Shown: positions 41,261 through 50,063 of the stretch, piece by piece
How the letters are laid out: each line of letters starts with the position of its first letter
Numbering within the stretch: position 1 is the first letter of the stretch
Assembly: GCA_945881775.1 (NCBI GenBank)
Contig: CAMCVE010000012.1
Location: 1 to 64,000, forward strand
Source: Bacteriovorax stolpii
GTDB lineage: Bacteria; Bdellovibrionota; UBA2428
Reading direction: 5' to 3'
Length of the DNA: 64,000 nt
The notes under the pieces: generated by a model
What the model saw: only the letters and a program-made list of their open reading frames with translations
Told to the model about the DNA's origin: nothing
The model's database searches: none
Position numbers and translations under genes: made by a program

Positions 41261-41962
41261 TTACTGCAGCGTTTTCACGACGCGAGCAGGGTTTCCAGCA
41301 ATTAAAGAATTCGGGGGGTAGTCTCCCGCTAGAACGACGGATCCGGTGGCGACAATGCAGCCGGATCCGATTTTGACGTTTTTAAGGATCGAAGACTGCG
41401 CACCAATCCATACATCGTTTCCGATTTCAATAGTTCCGGGTGTGGGTTTCCAGGCGAAGAGCGCGGCATTCTGGGGCGCGCCGAAATCCCAATTTGGGCG
41501 AAACCCGTGACACATGATCTCGCACTGTAGCCCGCGCTGAGTGGGGTCAGTGGGGTGAGTGTCGGTGTCCTGGATAAAGACTCCCCAGGCGCTGAGGAAA
41601 CGATCGCCGATCACCACACGCCCCCTCGAATTGATGCGAATGTCTCCAAGAATGGAGTTCGCTCCGATCTCAATGGAGCCGTTGCCAAAAGCTTCGAGTC
41701 GGGCATTTTCGTAGAGGATGCTATTGGCGCCGACCGAGATTTGAGCGTGAGGAGCTTCGGCCATGAGCACACGTCGTTTCTGCACGCGCACGTTGGTCGA
41801 CAATTTGACGCCCGCGACGGGCCAGATTTTCAAAAGATGATGTTGCACAAGAAAGCCCAGGACCGTGCGGCCCTGCGACCAAGCCTGAGAAGGACGGTGG
41901 CGCAGGATCCAAAGAGCTTTGCGAAAAAGGCCGTCGCTCGGACCCGGTTTTGCGTCATCCAT
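41261..41962 (-). CDS. Hexapeptide-repeat acyltransferase (WbbJ/maltose acetyltransferase type)
   Basis: The protein has 233 residues. Left-handed beta-helix repeats run through it (ISVGANSILYENARLEA, IEIGANSILGDIRI, VVIGDRF), then the C-terminal block IEIGNDVWIGAQSSILKNVKIGSGCIVATGSVV and IAGNPARVVK, which is the usual end of this family. His in DTDTHPTD is the likely catalytic base. It would O-acylate a sugar, probably of the surface glycan. It diverges from the glycosyltransferase gene with 27 bases between starts. Confidence 0.87.
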   Translation of the reverse strand: MDDAKPGPSDGLFRKALWILRHRPSQAWSQGRTVLGFLVQHHLLKIWPVAGVKLSTNVRVQKRRVLMAEAPHAQISVGANSILYENARLEAFGNGSIEIGANSILGDIRINSRGRVVIGDRFLSAWGVFIQDTDTHPTDPTQRGLQCEIMCHGFRPNWDFGAPQNAALFAWKPTPGTIEIGNDVWIGAQSSILKNVKIGSGCIVATGSVVLAGDYPPNSLIAGNPARVVKTLQ

Positions 41963-41989
41963 ATGTTACAGTGATCATGGAGTCACGGC

Positions 41990-43150
41990 ATGAAGTCTGT
42001 CAATCCTCCTAAGATTCTCATTCTCACCCAAGGACTCGGTGTGGGCGGACTCGAAAAAACACTCATCCGAATTGCGACGGGTCTCAAACGTCGTGCGAGT
42101 TTCGAGCCGCAGATCTATGCTTACGACCATGATCCTAAGAAAAATGTGTGGTCAGCGGATCTACAGCACGCCCAGATCCCATGTCTTGCCTCTTTAAAAG
42201 GTCCCGGACTTTCACGAAGCGTGCTTCAAAAAATTCGTGAACTTGTTCGAAGTGAAAATATTCAGATTGTTCACACTCACGATCTCAATGCTCTTGTCTA
42301 CGGAGCGCTTGCGAAGCTTAAGGGCGGCGGATTTAAGCTCGTTCACACGCAGCACACGTTTTTGCACTTGGACAAGCTCAAGCACCGCATCTTTGAGAGA
42401 ATTTTTCCTCGATTAGCAGATGCTCTTGTTTGTCCTTCTCAGTCTCTAAAAAACATTTATGCACGACACGGTTTCCCGGGTGCGCGCATTATTGCCAATG
42501 GAATTGATGTTCCGGATCTGGCCTATAAAAGGGAGGATCGGGGAGCTTGGCTCGAACTGGGTCCCTTGGGGGGCGAGGATGCCAGCAGCTTCGCAAAACT
42601 TAAAGCGCTCGGAGCCCAGCGTTGGGTGTTGGTTCTCGGCCGGGTGAATGTGGGCAAGGGGCAAGAGAATTTCCTGAGTCTTTGGGCTTCGATGGATCCC
42701 GCTTTCCGGTCTCGCACACAAGTGCTCTTTGTGGGACCGCCCAATGATCCCGAGTACCTAAAAGTTCTCAAGGAACGCGCTCGATCCCTTCCCGATGGGG
42801 AGCGCTTGCACTGGCTCGGTGGCTCAACGCGCCCTTCGCAGTGGATGGGTGTCAGTGATGTTTTTGTTTCGTTGTCTGACTTCGAGGGCATGCCGCTCGC
42901 TCCGGTGGAGGCGAGTCTCGCGGGCTTGCCGCTTGTGCTCTCAGACATCGGAGGGCACCGGGATCTCGGACTGCCAGCAACGAGATTTGTGGCGGCGACT
43001 GAGGCTCGGGAGGTGCAAGAGGCAATCGAGGGAGCCCAGGCTCCCACAGAGAGTGAATTGAGTGAGACCGAGCGACGCTACAAGCTCGAATCGATGGTCC
43101 AGAGCTACGAAAAAGTTTACCGGGACGTACTTGGTTTGGGTGTTTCTTGA
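41990..43150 (+). CDS. GT4-family glycosyltransferase
   Basis: The protein has 386 residues. It shows the GT-B two-domain pattern: LTQGLGVGGLEKTL at the start (acceptor-side glycine loop), IVHTHDLNALVYG, LVHTQH, ADALVCPSQS, ANGID, then WVLVLGRVNVGKGQENFL and, near residue 290, LSDFEGMPLAPVEASLAGLPLVLSDIGG, the nucleotide-sugar E-x7-E motif. It is cytoplasmic or membrane-associated and adds a sugar to the growing unit. The next glycosyltransferase starts in a four-base overlap (TTGA). Confidence 0.88.
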   Translation: MKSVNPPKILILTQGLGVGGLEKTLIRIATGLKRRASFEPQIYAYDHDPKKNVWSADLQHAQIPCLASLKGPGLSRSVLQKIRELVRSENIQIVHTHDLNALVYGALAKLKGGGFKLVHTQHTFLHLDKLKHRIFERIFPRLADALVCPSQSLKNIYARHGFPGARIIANGIDVPDLAYKREDRGAWLELGPLGGEDASSFAKLKALGAQRWVLVLGRVNVGKGQENFLSLWASMDPAFRSRTQVLFVGPPNDPEYLKVLKERARSLPDGERLHWLGGSTRPSQWMGVSDVFVSLSDFEGMPLAPVEASLAGLPLVLSDIGGHRDLGLPATRFVAATEAREVQEAIEGAQAPTESELSETERRYKLESMVQSYEKVYRDVLGLGVS

Positions 43151-44289
43151 AGATCATTCAACTTTTTAACTCGAGCCTTGTGAGTGGGCCCGAGAACCTT
43201 ATCCTGCGAAATCTCAGCGCAAGCTCGTGGGACTGGGAACTTTGGAATCTCGAAGAAACGCGTCGTGGGGAGGCTGACTCAAACCCATTGGCTCTCGAGT
43301 GCCGTCGTCTTGGAATCAGGTATCGAGGTTTTTCCGTATCTTCGCGCTTTGATCGCCAGGCGATCGCAAAACTTCGTGCCGCGCTCGACGAGGCTTCGCC
43401 CTCATTGGTGCACGCTCATGATGTCAAGGCTTCGAGCTATCTCAACTGGTCGGGCTACCTCGGCGCGCCACGAGTCTCGACTCATCATGGGATCCGAGGT
43501 CGCCCGGACTTTAAGACGCGTCTTCTCGAAAAATATTACCGCTTGTGGGTTCTGCGGAACTTTGACTGCGTATTGAGCGTGTCTCGCGAAGACCAAGGTG
43601 TTCTGAGTCGGGGCCTCGGGAGCAAAGCCCGTCTGCTGAGAAATGGAATCCCTTTTCCCTCTGCTGAAGAGCTGCGGCGGTTTCAAGAACAACGAGAGCC
43701 GCTTCGAAGCGCCTGGGCCGCACGCGCGAAATGGGGGAGCCGTTCTCTATCGAAGTTCTGGGTTGGTTTTGTGGGCCGACTGTCGGCCGAGAAAAATCCC
43801 TTCTTTGCGCTCGATATCGCCACACAGTCCGACATAAATTTGGTCTTCATCGGAGACGGCATTCTACGCGCCAGCCTCGAAGAAGAAATTCGTGTTCGAG
43901 GCCTGGGATCGCGGGTTGCGTGTCTGGGATACGAGCCGGGCATGAATGAGAAGCTCTCAGCGCTCGATGTCGTTCTATCTGTGTCCGATGCCGAGGGTCT
44001 GCCGCTGAATCTTCTAGAGGCTGCCGGACAGTCGACGCCATTTTTGGCGAAGGCGGTGGGAGGCATCCCAGAAATATCCGACACGCCAGCATTGTCGGAA
44101 ACCCTGCTCGACGCCAACGATCTTCCTCTTGTTTTTGCGGCGCGCCTCTCACAGTGGAATAAATATTCCGTGCGTCGGCAACAACTCGGTGCAAAGCTAC
44201 GTGAGCGTGTTGTGGCTGAATTCTCAGACGTCGCTTGGCGCGCGCAACTCGAGGCCATCTACAAGGAGCTGGGTGTCAGCGTTTGTTAA
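43147..44289 (+). CDS. GT4-family glycosyltransferase
   Basis: The protein has 380 residues and a TTG start overlapping the previous stop. GT-B motifs are present: HAHDVKASSYLNW, RVSTHHGIRG, DCVLSVSREDQ, LRNGIPF, VGFVGRLSAEKNP, and LSVSDAEGLPLNLLEAAGQSTPFLAKAVGGIPE with the E-x7-E. It works with the coupled upstream transferase. The last 14 bases overlap the convergent ATP-grasp gene. Confidence 0.87.
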   Translation: MKIIQLFNSSLVSGPENLILRNLSASSWDWELWNLEETRRGEADSNPLALECRRLGIRYRGFSVSSRFDRQAIAKLRAALDEASPSLVHAHDVKASSYLNWSGYLGAPRVSTHHGIRGRPDFKTRLLEKYYRLWVLRNFDCVLSVSREDQGVLSRGLGSKARLLRNGIPFPSAEELRRFQEQREPLRSAWAARAKWGSRSLSKFWVGFVGRLSAEKNPFFALDIATQSDINLVFIGDGILRASLEEEIRVRGLGSRVACLGYEPGMNEKLSALDVVLSVSDAEGLPLNLLEAAGQSTPFLAKAVGGIPEISDTPALSETLLDANDLPLVFAARLSQWNKYSVRRQQLGAKLRERVVAEFSDVAWRAQLEAIYKELGVSVC

Positions 44290-45484
44290 AAAACGACAGG
44301 AAATACTTTCTGAGAGTCCTGAAGAAAACTCTTCGATCTCCTGGGTAAAAAAGATCGTCTCCAAATCCAGGCCTGAGAAACAGCAAGAAAAATTCCACAA
44401 GCTTCGAAATTTTTTTTGAGAAGTGCACGTTCTTGTCCTTGAGATAGCTCCACGTGTGCTGGATCTCTGCGGGAACTGTGAGGCGCGCTATGACGCCGAG
44501 AGGATACTCAGCTTGAGGCGTCACCTGAGCTCCGCGGGCAAGGTCGGCGAGCTTCAGAGGAAAGTCGACTCCGGCGTAGAGGGCTAAATGCAAGGATCCC
44601 CAGAATCTTGCGTTGAGCTCGAGCAAGCGAAAGACACCGCTCTGAGGATCTTGGCGGTACTCGAACATCGCAGGACCTTCCCAGTTGAGGAACTCTGCGC
44701 GGTGGAGTGCGTCCGCAAAAAGAGTTTCATCGAGACAGGTTTCTCGCAAGGACGAGTGCCCGCCGGTGTGGGGAACTTCGTGAAGGCGCTGGTGCATGAG
44801 CCGAGCGACGAGCTTCTTGTCCCAGCGGAGCATAAATGCACCCGCCCCGCGTCCTTCGGAGTATTCCTGAATGAGCACACGCCGGTAGTCAGGACTGAGT
44901 CGCTTCAGGGTTTCATCGAGCTCGGTGAACGATTCCACACGAATCACTTGTGCTGCTGCGCCGGCTCGTGCTTCAAGAACATCGCATTTAATAAAGTAAG
45001 GAGACTTCCACCCGCCAACGGCGTCGCGCGTGAGTTGATGGGAGTCGAGTGAGGCCACATGAAATGCCGGCAAGTTGGCTCGCAAACGATCGTCGGTCGC
45101 TTTTGAAAACGCATCAAAAAGTCGGATCTTACTGAGCGATAGCTTGAGTGTTTCAAGAGAAACGCGAGCGTGTAGAAGCGGCATCAGGTGTTCGAGTTTG
45201 CTTCCCAGCGCTAGGAGAAAACGCTCTGTCGGCAGGACAAGACGGATTTTGTGCGATTCACAGAAGTTAAGACACCATTCCGGAAACTCAGCACTTGAGT
45301 AAGGCGGACAAAGACTGCTCGAAAATTTGCAGGCTGAATCAAAGCACAACATGTCTAGAGATTCACCAATCACATGAACGGGGTACCCGGCACGACTGAG
45401 TGAGCGCAGGCACGCCAAACCGGCCACGGTTTGGGCATCGGTGATGAGAATTGGAAACTCAGAGCGATCGACTGTTATAGGCAC
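44276..45484 (-). CDS. ATP-grasp ligase (carbamoyl-phosphate-synthase-like)
   Basis: The protein has 402 residues from GTG 45484. The N-terminal pre-ATP-grasp region ILITDAQTVAGLACLRSLSRAGYPVHVIG is followed by YFIKCDVLEARAGAAA, the grasp stretch VLIQEYSEGRGAGAFML, and the metal-binding LLELNARFWGSLHLALYAG. Family enzymes join a carboxylate, through an acyl phosphate, to an amine or other nucleophile. In such loci they may attach an amino acid to a sugar or carrier. Its start lies inside the end of the phosphatase gene, showing coupling. Confidence 0.84.
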   Translation of the reverse strand: MPITVDRSEFPILITDAQTVAGLACLRSLSRAGYPVHVIGESLDMLCFDSACKFSSSLCPPYSSAEFPEWCLNFCESHKIRLVLPTERFLLALGSKLEHLMPLLHARVSLETLKLSLSKIRLFDAFSKATDDRLRANLPAFHVASLDSHQLTRDAVGGWKSPYFIKCDVLEARAGAAAQVIRVESFTELDETLKRLSPDYRRVLIQEYSEGRGAGAFMLRWDKKLVARLMHQRLHEVPHTGGHSSLRETCLDETLFADALHRAEFLNWEGPAMFEYRQDPQSGVFRLLELNARFWGSLHLALYAGVDFPLKLADLARGAQVTPQAEYPLGVIARLTVPAEIQHTWSYLKDKNVHFSKKISKLVEFFLLFLRPGFGDDLFYPGDRRVFFRTLRKYFLSFFNKR

Positions 45485-46073
45485 GGCGTTCCTCAAAAAG
45501 GCGCTTTAAACTCGCGTCGATCACAGCGTAGCAGGAGTCGAAGTAGCTCGCACCGAGCGAATAGGGATCTTGGATGTGGGGGCGACGTGGCCTCATCCAA
45601 AGGCCGAGCAAAATGACTTGGGGCACTGAGTCCGGACTGCGACGCTTGAGTCGAGCTTCGACTTCTCGCGCGTGCGGAATCTCAAAGACAACGGCCAGGT
45701 CACCCGGAGCCCAATCAAAGTCGTCAAAATGCGTGGCTCGGTGTGAATCGAGGGGATGCCCGTGCGCTCGCGCCGCCTGGAGTGCAGCCTCAGGTGAGGT
45801 GGAGCCTCCCGTGGCCGCGAGCCCGCAGGACGCACTGGAAATATTTTGGGCTCGACACAGCATTTCTCCGTAGGGACTGCGACAAATGTTGCCGAGACAG
45901 ACAAAGACAATACGTTCCGCGCGAGTCCAGTCGACCCGCGCGTAGAGCTTTAGGAATCCCAGTCGCCAAAGTATCCAAGCTCCTGCCGATCTGAGGGCGG
46001 CCTTCTTACCGCCGAACGAGGTTTCGATCCGCTCGGAGAACGGGAGAGTCTGAAGGACACGGCGTACGAACAT
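45459..46073 (-). CDS. Low-molecular-weight protein tyrosine phosphatase
   Basis: The protein has 204 residues, about 50 more than the usual LMW-PTP because of an N-terminal extension. The P-loop VFVCLGNICRSPYGE has Cys59 as nucleophile and Arg65. The general acid Asp is in IQDPYSLG. Such enzymes (Wzb type) dephosphorylate BY-kinases that control polysaccharide assembly; a BY-kinase-like ATPase is encoded at 59322. It is translationally linked to the ATP-grasp gene (26-base overlap) and diverges from the FkbH gene. Confidence 0.9.
   Translation of the reverse strand: MFVRRVLQTLPFSERIETSFGGKKAALRSAGAWILWRLGFLKLYARVDWTRAERIVFVCLGNICRSPYGEMLCRAQNISSASCGLAATGGSTSPEAALQAARAHGHPLDSHRATHFDDFDWAPGDLAVVFEIPHAREVEARLKRRSPDSVPQVILLGLWMRPRRPHIQDPYSLGASYFDSCYAVIDASLKRLFEERRAYNSRSL
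45489..45494 (-). promoter_or_regulatory. Ribosome-binding site deciding the ATP-grasp start
   Basis: GAGGAA lies four bases before GTG 45484. A longer reading from TTG 45496 would place this site inside the gene and has no site of its own, so the GTG is preferred. Confidence 0.6.
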
Positions 46074-46121
46074 ATTTTGACATCATAGTTCGCTACCAGG
46101 ACATTTGCTATTCTTTGAGGG

Positions 46122-47774
46122 ATGGATTCCCGCGGGTTCTCGGCTCTATTTTTTGGCGACCTGGAGTCCGGCGGCTGGGTGCGCTCGTTGAACAAAGCCA
46201 CTACAGTGAGCTCGTCCAAATGGACACTGCGGGATGCGGGCTACGCTTCATGGCTCAGGGAAATCTTAGATCCCTCGTCTTCAGCACGCACGAGTGAAGA
46301 CCGGGTCTGGATCTTTGTGCTCTCACCGCGGGTCTTCGACGACGATGGCTTCGAGTCGCAGCTCGAGAGTTTCCTAATGAAGATTTCCGAAGCGGTCGGC
46401 ACGCGAACAGTTTTCTTTTCTACGCTTTTTGCCGATCCCCACGGTGTGCTTCCGCTTTCGCAGGGACCTGCAAGGTCGCTGAGGGCGGAGCAGGCCAACT
46501 CTCGGCTCCAAGCCTTTAGTTCTCAGCATGCTTGGTTCCATTTGCTCGACGTTGCTGCCTACGTGCGTCGTTTCGGGTTTGAACAGCTCTACGACGCGCG
46601 TTTTGAATCGATGGCCCGTTACATGTTTCATCCCGGAGCTCTCGACGGACTCGCGACTTGGATACTTCGGCACCTGAGTGCACTGGACCAAAGCCCCGTA
46701 AAGGTTATCGCTGTGGATTTCGACAACACGTTGTGGGGAGGTATTCTTGGAGAAGATGGCCCCGAGGGAATTCGTGTTGCACCCTCGGGAGCAGGCCTTC
46801 ATTTTCGCAAATTTCAGTCACAACTGAAGGCCCTTAAGAATCAGGGCTTTCTGCTCGTCGCTCTTTCTAAGAACAACTCCTCCGAAGCGGAAGCCGTCTT
46901 CAGCTCACATCCCGAGATGCTTCTTCGCTGGGATGATTTCGCGGCTCACGGGGTAAACTGGAGCCCCAAATTCGAAAACCTCTCACGAATCGCTGAAGAG
47001 CTCAGCCTTGGCAGAGATGCGTTTCTATTCATCGACGACTCAGCCCACGAGCGCGGAGAAATGCACGACCGCCTTCCCGAGGTCAAGATCTTCGACTTCC
47101 CCGCAGACCCATCAGGGCTTTGTCGGGCGCTTTCGGACTGCAGCGCTTTGGATCTTCTCAGGGTCACTCGCGAGGATCGTCTCAGGGCGAAGTCCTACGA
47201 AGACAATCGTGAAAGACAAAAAATTCAAGCCCAAGCTTCGTCTTTAGACGACTACTACCGTTCGCTCCAAACTCGCGTCGAAATCCAGAAGGCCTCGCCA
47301 GAGAACGAAGCTCGACTCCATCAACTCATGCTTAAGACCAATCAGTTCAATCTCCACTCCGAGCGTCCCGACCCCAGCGCCTTTCGTCAGAAGCTTTCTG
47401 ACTCGAAGCGAGAGATCTGGGGCTTTCGTATTTCTGACCGCGTCGGAGATGCCGGGCTGACAGGCATGATCGAAATCGGCTTTGAAAAAGCGACTTCGTG
47501 GACGGTCCAAAACTTCCTGCTCAGCTGCCGAGTTCTCGGTCGCTCAGTGGAATACGCTGTCCTCCACTGGCTCGCCGATCGTGCGACTCAAGCGGGCATA
47601 GACGAGATCAGGTTTTGTTTTGTTGGCAATTCGCGAAATCAACCGGCGCTCGACTTTTTACAAAAGGCGGGTCTTGTCGTCGCGGGTCATGAAGCCGTGC
47701 TTAAGATCTCGGGACCTGACTGGAAACATTCCATGCCTTCTCACTACGCGACCGTTGTCGAGACAGGCGCCTAA
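46122..47774 (+). CDS. FkbH-like HAD-family protein with GNAT-like tail
   Basis: The protein has 550 residues. The HAD core starts near residue 195 with VIAVDFDNTLWGGILGEDG, the FkbH signature; then LVALSKNN, a FIDDSAHER motif, and a C-terminal acyltransferase-like region (LMLKTNQFNLHSERP; DRVGDAGLTGMIEIG; NFLLSCRVLGRSVEYAVL). FkbH proteins load glycerate from 1,3-bisphosphoglycerate onto an ACP, or act similarly on other acyl units. A dedicated ACP gene follows 14 bases later. Confidence 0.9.
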   Translation: MDSRGFSALFFGDLESGGWVRSLNKATTVSSSKWTLRDAGYASWLREILDPSSSARTSEDRVWIFVLSPRVFDDDGFESQLESFLMKISEAVGTRTVFFSTLFADPHGVLPLSQGPARSLRAEQANSRLQAFSSQHAWFHLLDVAAYVRRFGFEQLYDARFESMARYMFHPGALDGLATWILRHLSALDQSPVKVIAVDFDNTLWGGILGEDGPEGIRVAPSGAGLHFRKFQSQLKALKNQGFLLVALSKNNSSEAEAVFSSHPEMLLRWDDFAAHGVNWSPKFENLSRIAEELSLGRDAFLFIDDSAHERGEMHDRLPEVKIFDFPADPSGLCRALSDCSALDLLRVTREDRLRAKSYEDNRERQKIQAQASSLDDYYRSLQTRVEIQKASPENEARLHQLMLKTNQFNLHSERPDPSAFRQKLSDSKREIWGFRISDRVGDAGLTGMIEIGFEKATSWTVQNFLLSCRVLGRSVEYAVLHWLADRATQAGIDEIRFCFVGNSRNQPALDFLQKAGLVVAGHEAVLKISGPDWKHSMPSHYATVVETGA

Positions 47775-47788
47775 GTTAGGAAGTAAAC

Positions 47789-48025
47789 GTGACAAACTTT
47801 GATGAAACAACTTTTGAAAAAATTATCTGCACTGCACTCAGGGTGCCGCGCCCCGATGCCTCGTTGCGTATGGGCCACACGCCTTCGTGGGATTCAGTCG
47901 CTCATCTCGATATTGTTTTCCAATTAGAAAAGAGTTTTGGTGTGGCTTTTGATCTCGACGCCATCGCCGATTACGACACAGTCGAGAAACTTCGCACAAC
48001 ACTCAAGGGACTCCTGGGGCTATGA
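47789..48025 (+). CDS. Acyl carrier protein
   Basis: The protein has 78 residues and a GTG start. The carrier motif is WDSVAHLDIVFQLEKSF with Ser36 as the phosphopantetheine site, typical of ACPs paired with FkbH. The acidic helix content fits. It lies between the FkbH gene and a coupled deacetylase-like gene (ATGA overlap), so it likely carries a glyceryl or related unit destined for the glycan. The PPTase at 37050 could activate it. Confidence 0.9.
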   Translation: MTNFDETTFEKIICTALRVPRPDASLRMGHTPSWDSVAHLDIVFQLEKSFGVAFDLDAIADYDTVEKLRTTLKGLLGL

Positions 48026-48960
48026 ACATTCGCTGGCCCAACGGCAAAAGTTTCGCCTTCTCTGTTTTCGACGACACCGATCTTGCGGTGCCCGGAAATT
48101 TCGAGAAAGTTTATGCTTGCCTGGGCGAGAGTGGGCTCCAAACCACCAAGTCGGTTTGGCCGGTCACAGCTCAAGGATTTGAAGCTCGCTCTGAAGCCGG
48201 GTCGACCTGCGACGATTCCGAATATTTGGCGCAGGTGCTTCGTCTGCAGAAGTCTGGATTCGAGATTGGCTATCATCTCTCATTCCATACAGGTCAGAAG
48301 CGGAATGAGATCCTCGGTGGGCTCGACCGTTTCAAAGAACTCTTTGGTCACGATCCCGTTTCGATGTCTAATCATGCGAGCTCCGAAGAGGGGATTTATT
48401 GGGGTCCAGCTCGCATTTCTATGCCACTGCGAGCCGTTTACCGCACCCTCATGCGGCGTCCCTGGGGCAGTCCCCACTCTGGGGAACAAGAAAGCTCTCC
48501 TTACTTTTGGGGCGACCTTTGTCGGGATCGCGTTCGCTACGTGAGGAATTTTGTGTTCGACGAGATCGACACCTTGAGCGCCAACCCCGAGATGCCTTAT
48601 CACGACTCGAGGAGGCCCTACGTCAATGCGTGGTTCTCCTCGACCCATGCCCCCGAAATCAACACCTGCCTGCGAGCGCTTTCGGAGCCACGCCAAGATC
48701 TTCTCGAAGCTTCGGGAGGCGCGTGCATCTTGTACACTCACTTTGGAGCTGGCTTTCAGCAAGACGGAAGTCTCAACACGCGATTTAAAGAACTGATCGA
48801 GCGTCTCTCTCGAAAGAACGGATGGTTTGTTCCTGTTGGGACGATGCTCGACTACGTGGCCGCACAACGAGGCGGTGTCCAAAGTCTCGATAATGCTGCT
48901 CGGAGGCGACTCGAGTGGAAGTGGTTTAAGCATAAGATTTCTGTCGGAGGAACCTCATGA
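48022..48960 (+). CDS. Polysaccharide-deacetylase-superfamily-like protein
   Basis: The protein has 312 residues. The start FAFSVFDDTDLAV supplies the paired Asp of a deacetylase-like site, followed by GYHLSFHTG and, near the end, CILYTHFGAGF. The layout suggests the (beta/alpha) barrel of the polysaccharide deacetylase superfamily, though the standard H-S-H-T-x-x-H motif is loosened, so activity is uncertain. It overlaps the ACP stop and the next start by four bases each. Confidence 0.65.
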   Translation: MNIRWPNGKSFAFSVFDDTDLAVPGNFEKVYACLGESGLQTTKSVWPVTAQGFEARSEAGSTCDDSEYLAQVLRLQKSGFEIGYHLSFHTGQKRNEILGGLDRFKELFGHDPVSMSNHASSEEGIYWGPARISMPLRAVYRTLMRRPWGSPHSGEQESSPYFWGDLCRDRVRYVRNFVFDEIDTLSANPEMPYHDSRRPYVNAWFSSTHAPEINTCLRALSEPRQDLLEASGGACILYTHFGAGFQQDGSLNTRFKELIERLSRKNGWFVPVGTMLDYVAAQRGGVQSLDNAARRRLEWKWFKHKISVGGTS

Positions 48961-50063
48961 CTCTTGTTGTGAGACCTTATCTCGCACATGACATTGAGGG
49001 CGTGCGTGCGTTCAATCGCCGCCTTGCAATTGGGGGAATTGAGTTTCAGTTTCCCGAAACCCACATCTCTCGTGACTTCCCTCCCCTCCAAGGGCGACTC
49101 ATCTCTCAAGAACATTTCGTCGCCGTCGACGAAACGGGAGCGGTGCGCGGAGCATATATCTTAAAAACCGAGCCCTTTTGGATAGAGGGCCGAGAACAGC
49201 TCGTTTGCAACTTCCAGCTGCCTCTATCTGAAGGAATAGTCGACAAGAAGTGGGCGATGGCCGGAGTGCGACTCCTTACGGATGCGCTCAAAAGAAATCC
49301 GCTCTTGTATTGTCTTGGAATGGGAGGGACGGCCAGAGCACTGCCCCAGATGCTGGCTCGTTTTGGGTGGGATCTTCTCGAGGTGCCTTTCTATTTCCGT
49401 GTTCTACGGGGAACGAATTTCGCTCGTGAACTACGGGCTGTCGGCGCTCCGACAGCCACGGCTTTGCGACTCGCGGGTCGGTTGGGGTTGGCGAGTGTGG
49501 GTACCAAGGGCTGGAATCTTTGGAGCCGAATCCGGGCTCCTTCGCCATCGCGTCGAAGTGACGTCGAGATCGTCGAAGAGTATTCCTCAGAAGTCGACGC
49601 AAATCGAATAGCCCTCCTTAAAAACATTTCCTGCGCAGCTGTACGCAGCAGCGCCACTCTTGCTGAGAGGTTCTTGAAAGCCGACAAGAGATTTTTGCGC
49701 GTGGTGCTGAGAGGCCCACACGCTCCGGTTGAGGGGTGGGCGCTCGTCGGGCTCTCCCAGCTTAAGAACCATAAGCAGTTTGGCGATATGAGGCTCGGCT
49801 CGATTATCGATGGCATGGCCAGCGAGGGCGCTGAGGCCGCCTTGATCCAAGAATGTCTGCGAGTTCTTGGAGAGATGGGTGCGGATCTCGTGGTGAGCAA
49901 TCAAACTCACAGGCACTGGTGCACGGCGCTGGAAGACAATTTCTTTGTCAGCGGTCCTTCGAATTTTGCTTTGGCTCGCTCGCCACAACTTGCTGCACTG
50001 GCACCTGATTCCAGTAGACTGCATTTTACTCGAGGAGATGGCGATGGCCCAATCAACCTCTAA
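48957..50063 (+). CDS. GNAT-like acyltransferase
   Basis: The protein has 368 residues. It reads as two GNAT-type halves: IRGV-like opening (VRPYLAHDIEGVRAFNRRL), EHFVAVDETGAVRGAYILK, and GVRLLTDALKRNPLLYCLGMGGTARALPQMLARFGWDLLEVPFYFRV; the second half ends GDMRLGSIIDGMASEGAEAALIQECLRVLGEMGADLVVSNQ. Proteins of this kind appear in exopolysaccharide clusters near ACP genes and may transfer the carrier-bound acyl group. The assignment rests on fold-like patterns only. Confidence 0.6.
   Translation: MTLVVRPYLAHDIEGVRAFNRRLAIGGIEFQFPETHISRDFPPLQGRLISQEHFVAVDETGAVRGAYILKTEPFWIEGREQLVCNFQLPLSEGIVDKKWAMAGVRLLTDALKRNPLLYCLGMGGTARALPQMLARFGWDLLEVPFYFRVLRGTNFARELRAVGAPTATALRLAGRLGLASVGTKGWNLWSRIRAPSPSRRSDVEIVEEYSSEVDANRIALLKNISCAAVRSSATLAERFLKADKRFLRVVLRGPHAPVEGWALVGLSQLKNHKQFGDMRLGSIIDGMASEGAEAALIQECLRVLGEMGADLVVSNQTHRHWCTALEDNFFVSGPSNFALARSPQLAALAPDSSRLHFTRGDGDGPINL
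50032..50037 (+). promoter_or_regulatory. Ribosome-binding site deciding the next glycosyltransferase start
   Basis: GAGGAG lies six bases before ATG 50044. The ATG at 50038 directly abuts it and is too close, so 50044 is taken as the start. Confidence 0.6.

Noticed and set aside
43147..43150. Possible frameshift between the two GT4 genes
   Set aside because: Each protein is full length with its own acceptor and donor motifs; the TTGA overlap is normal coupling.
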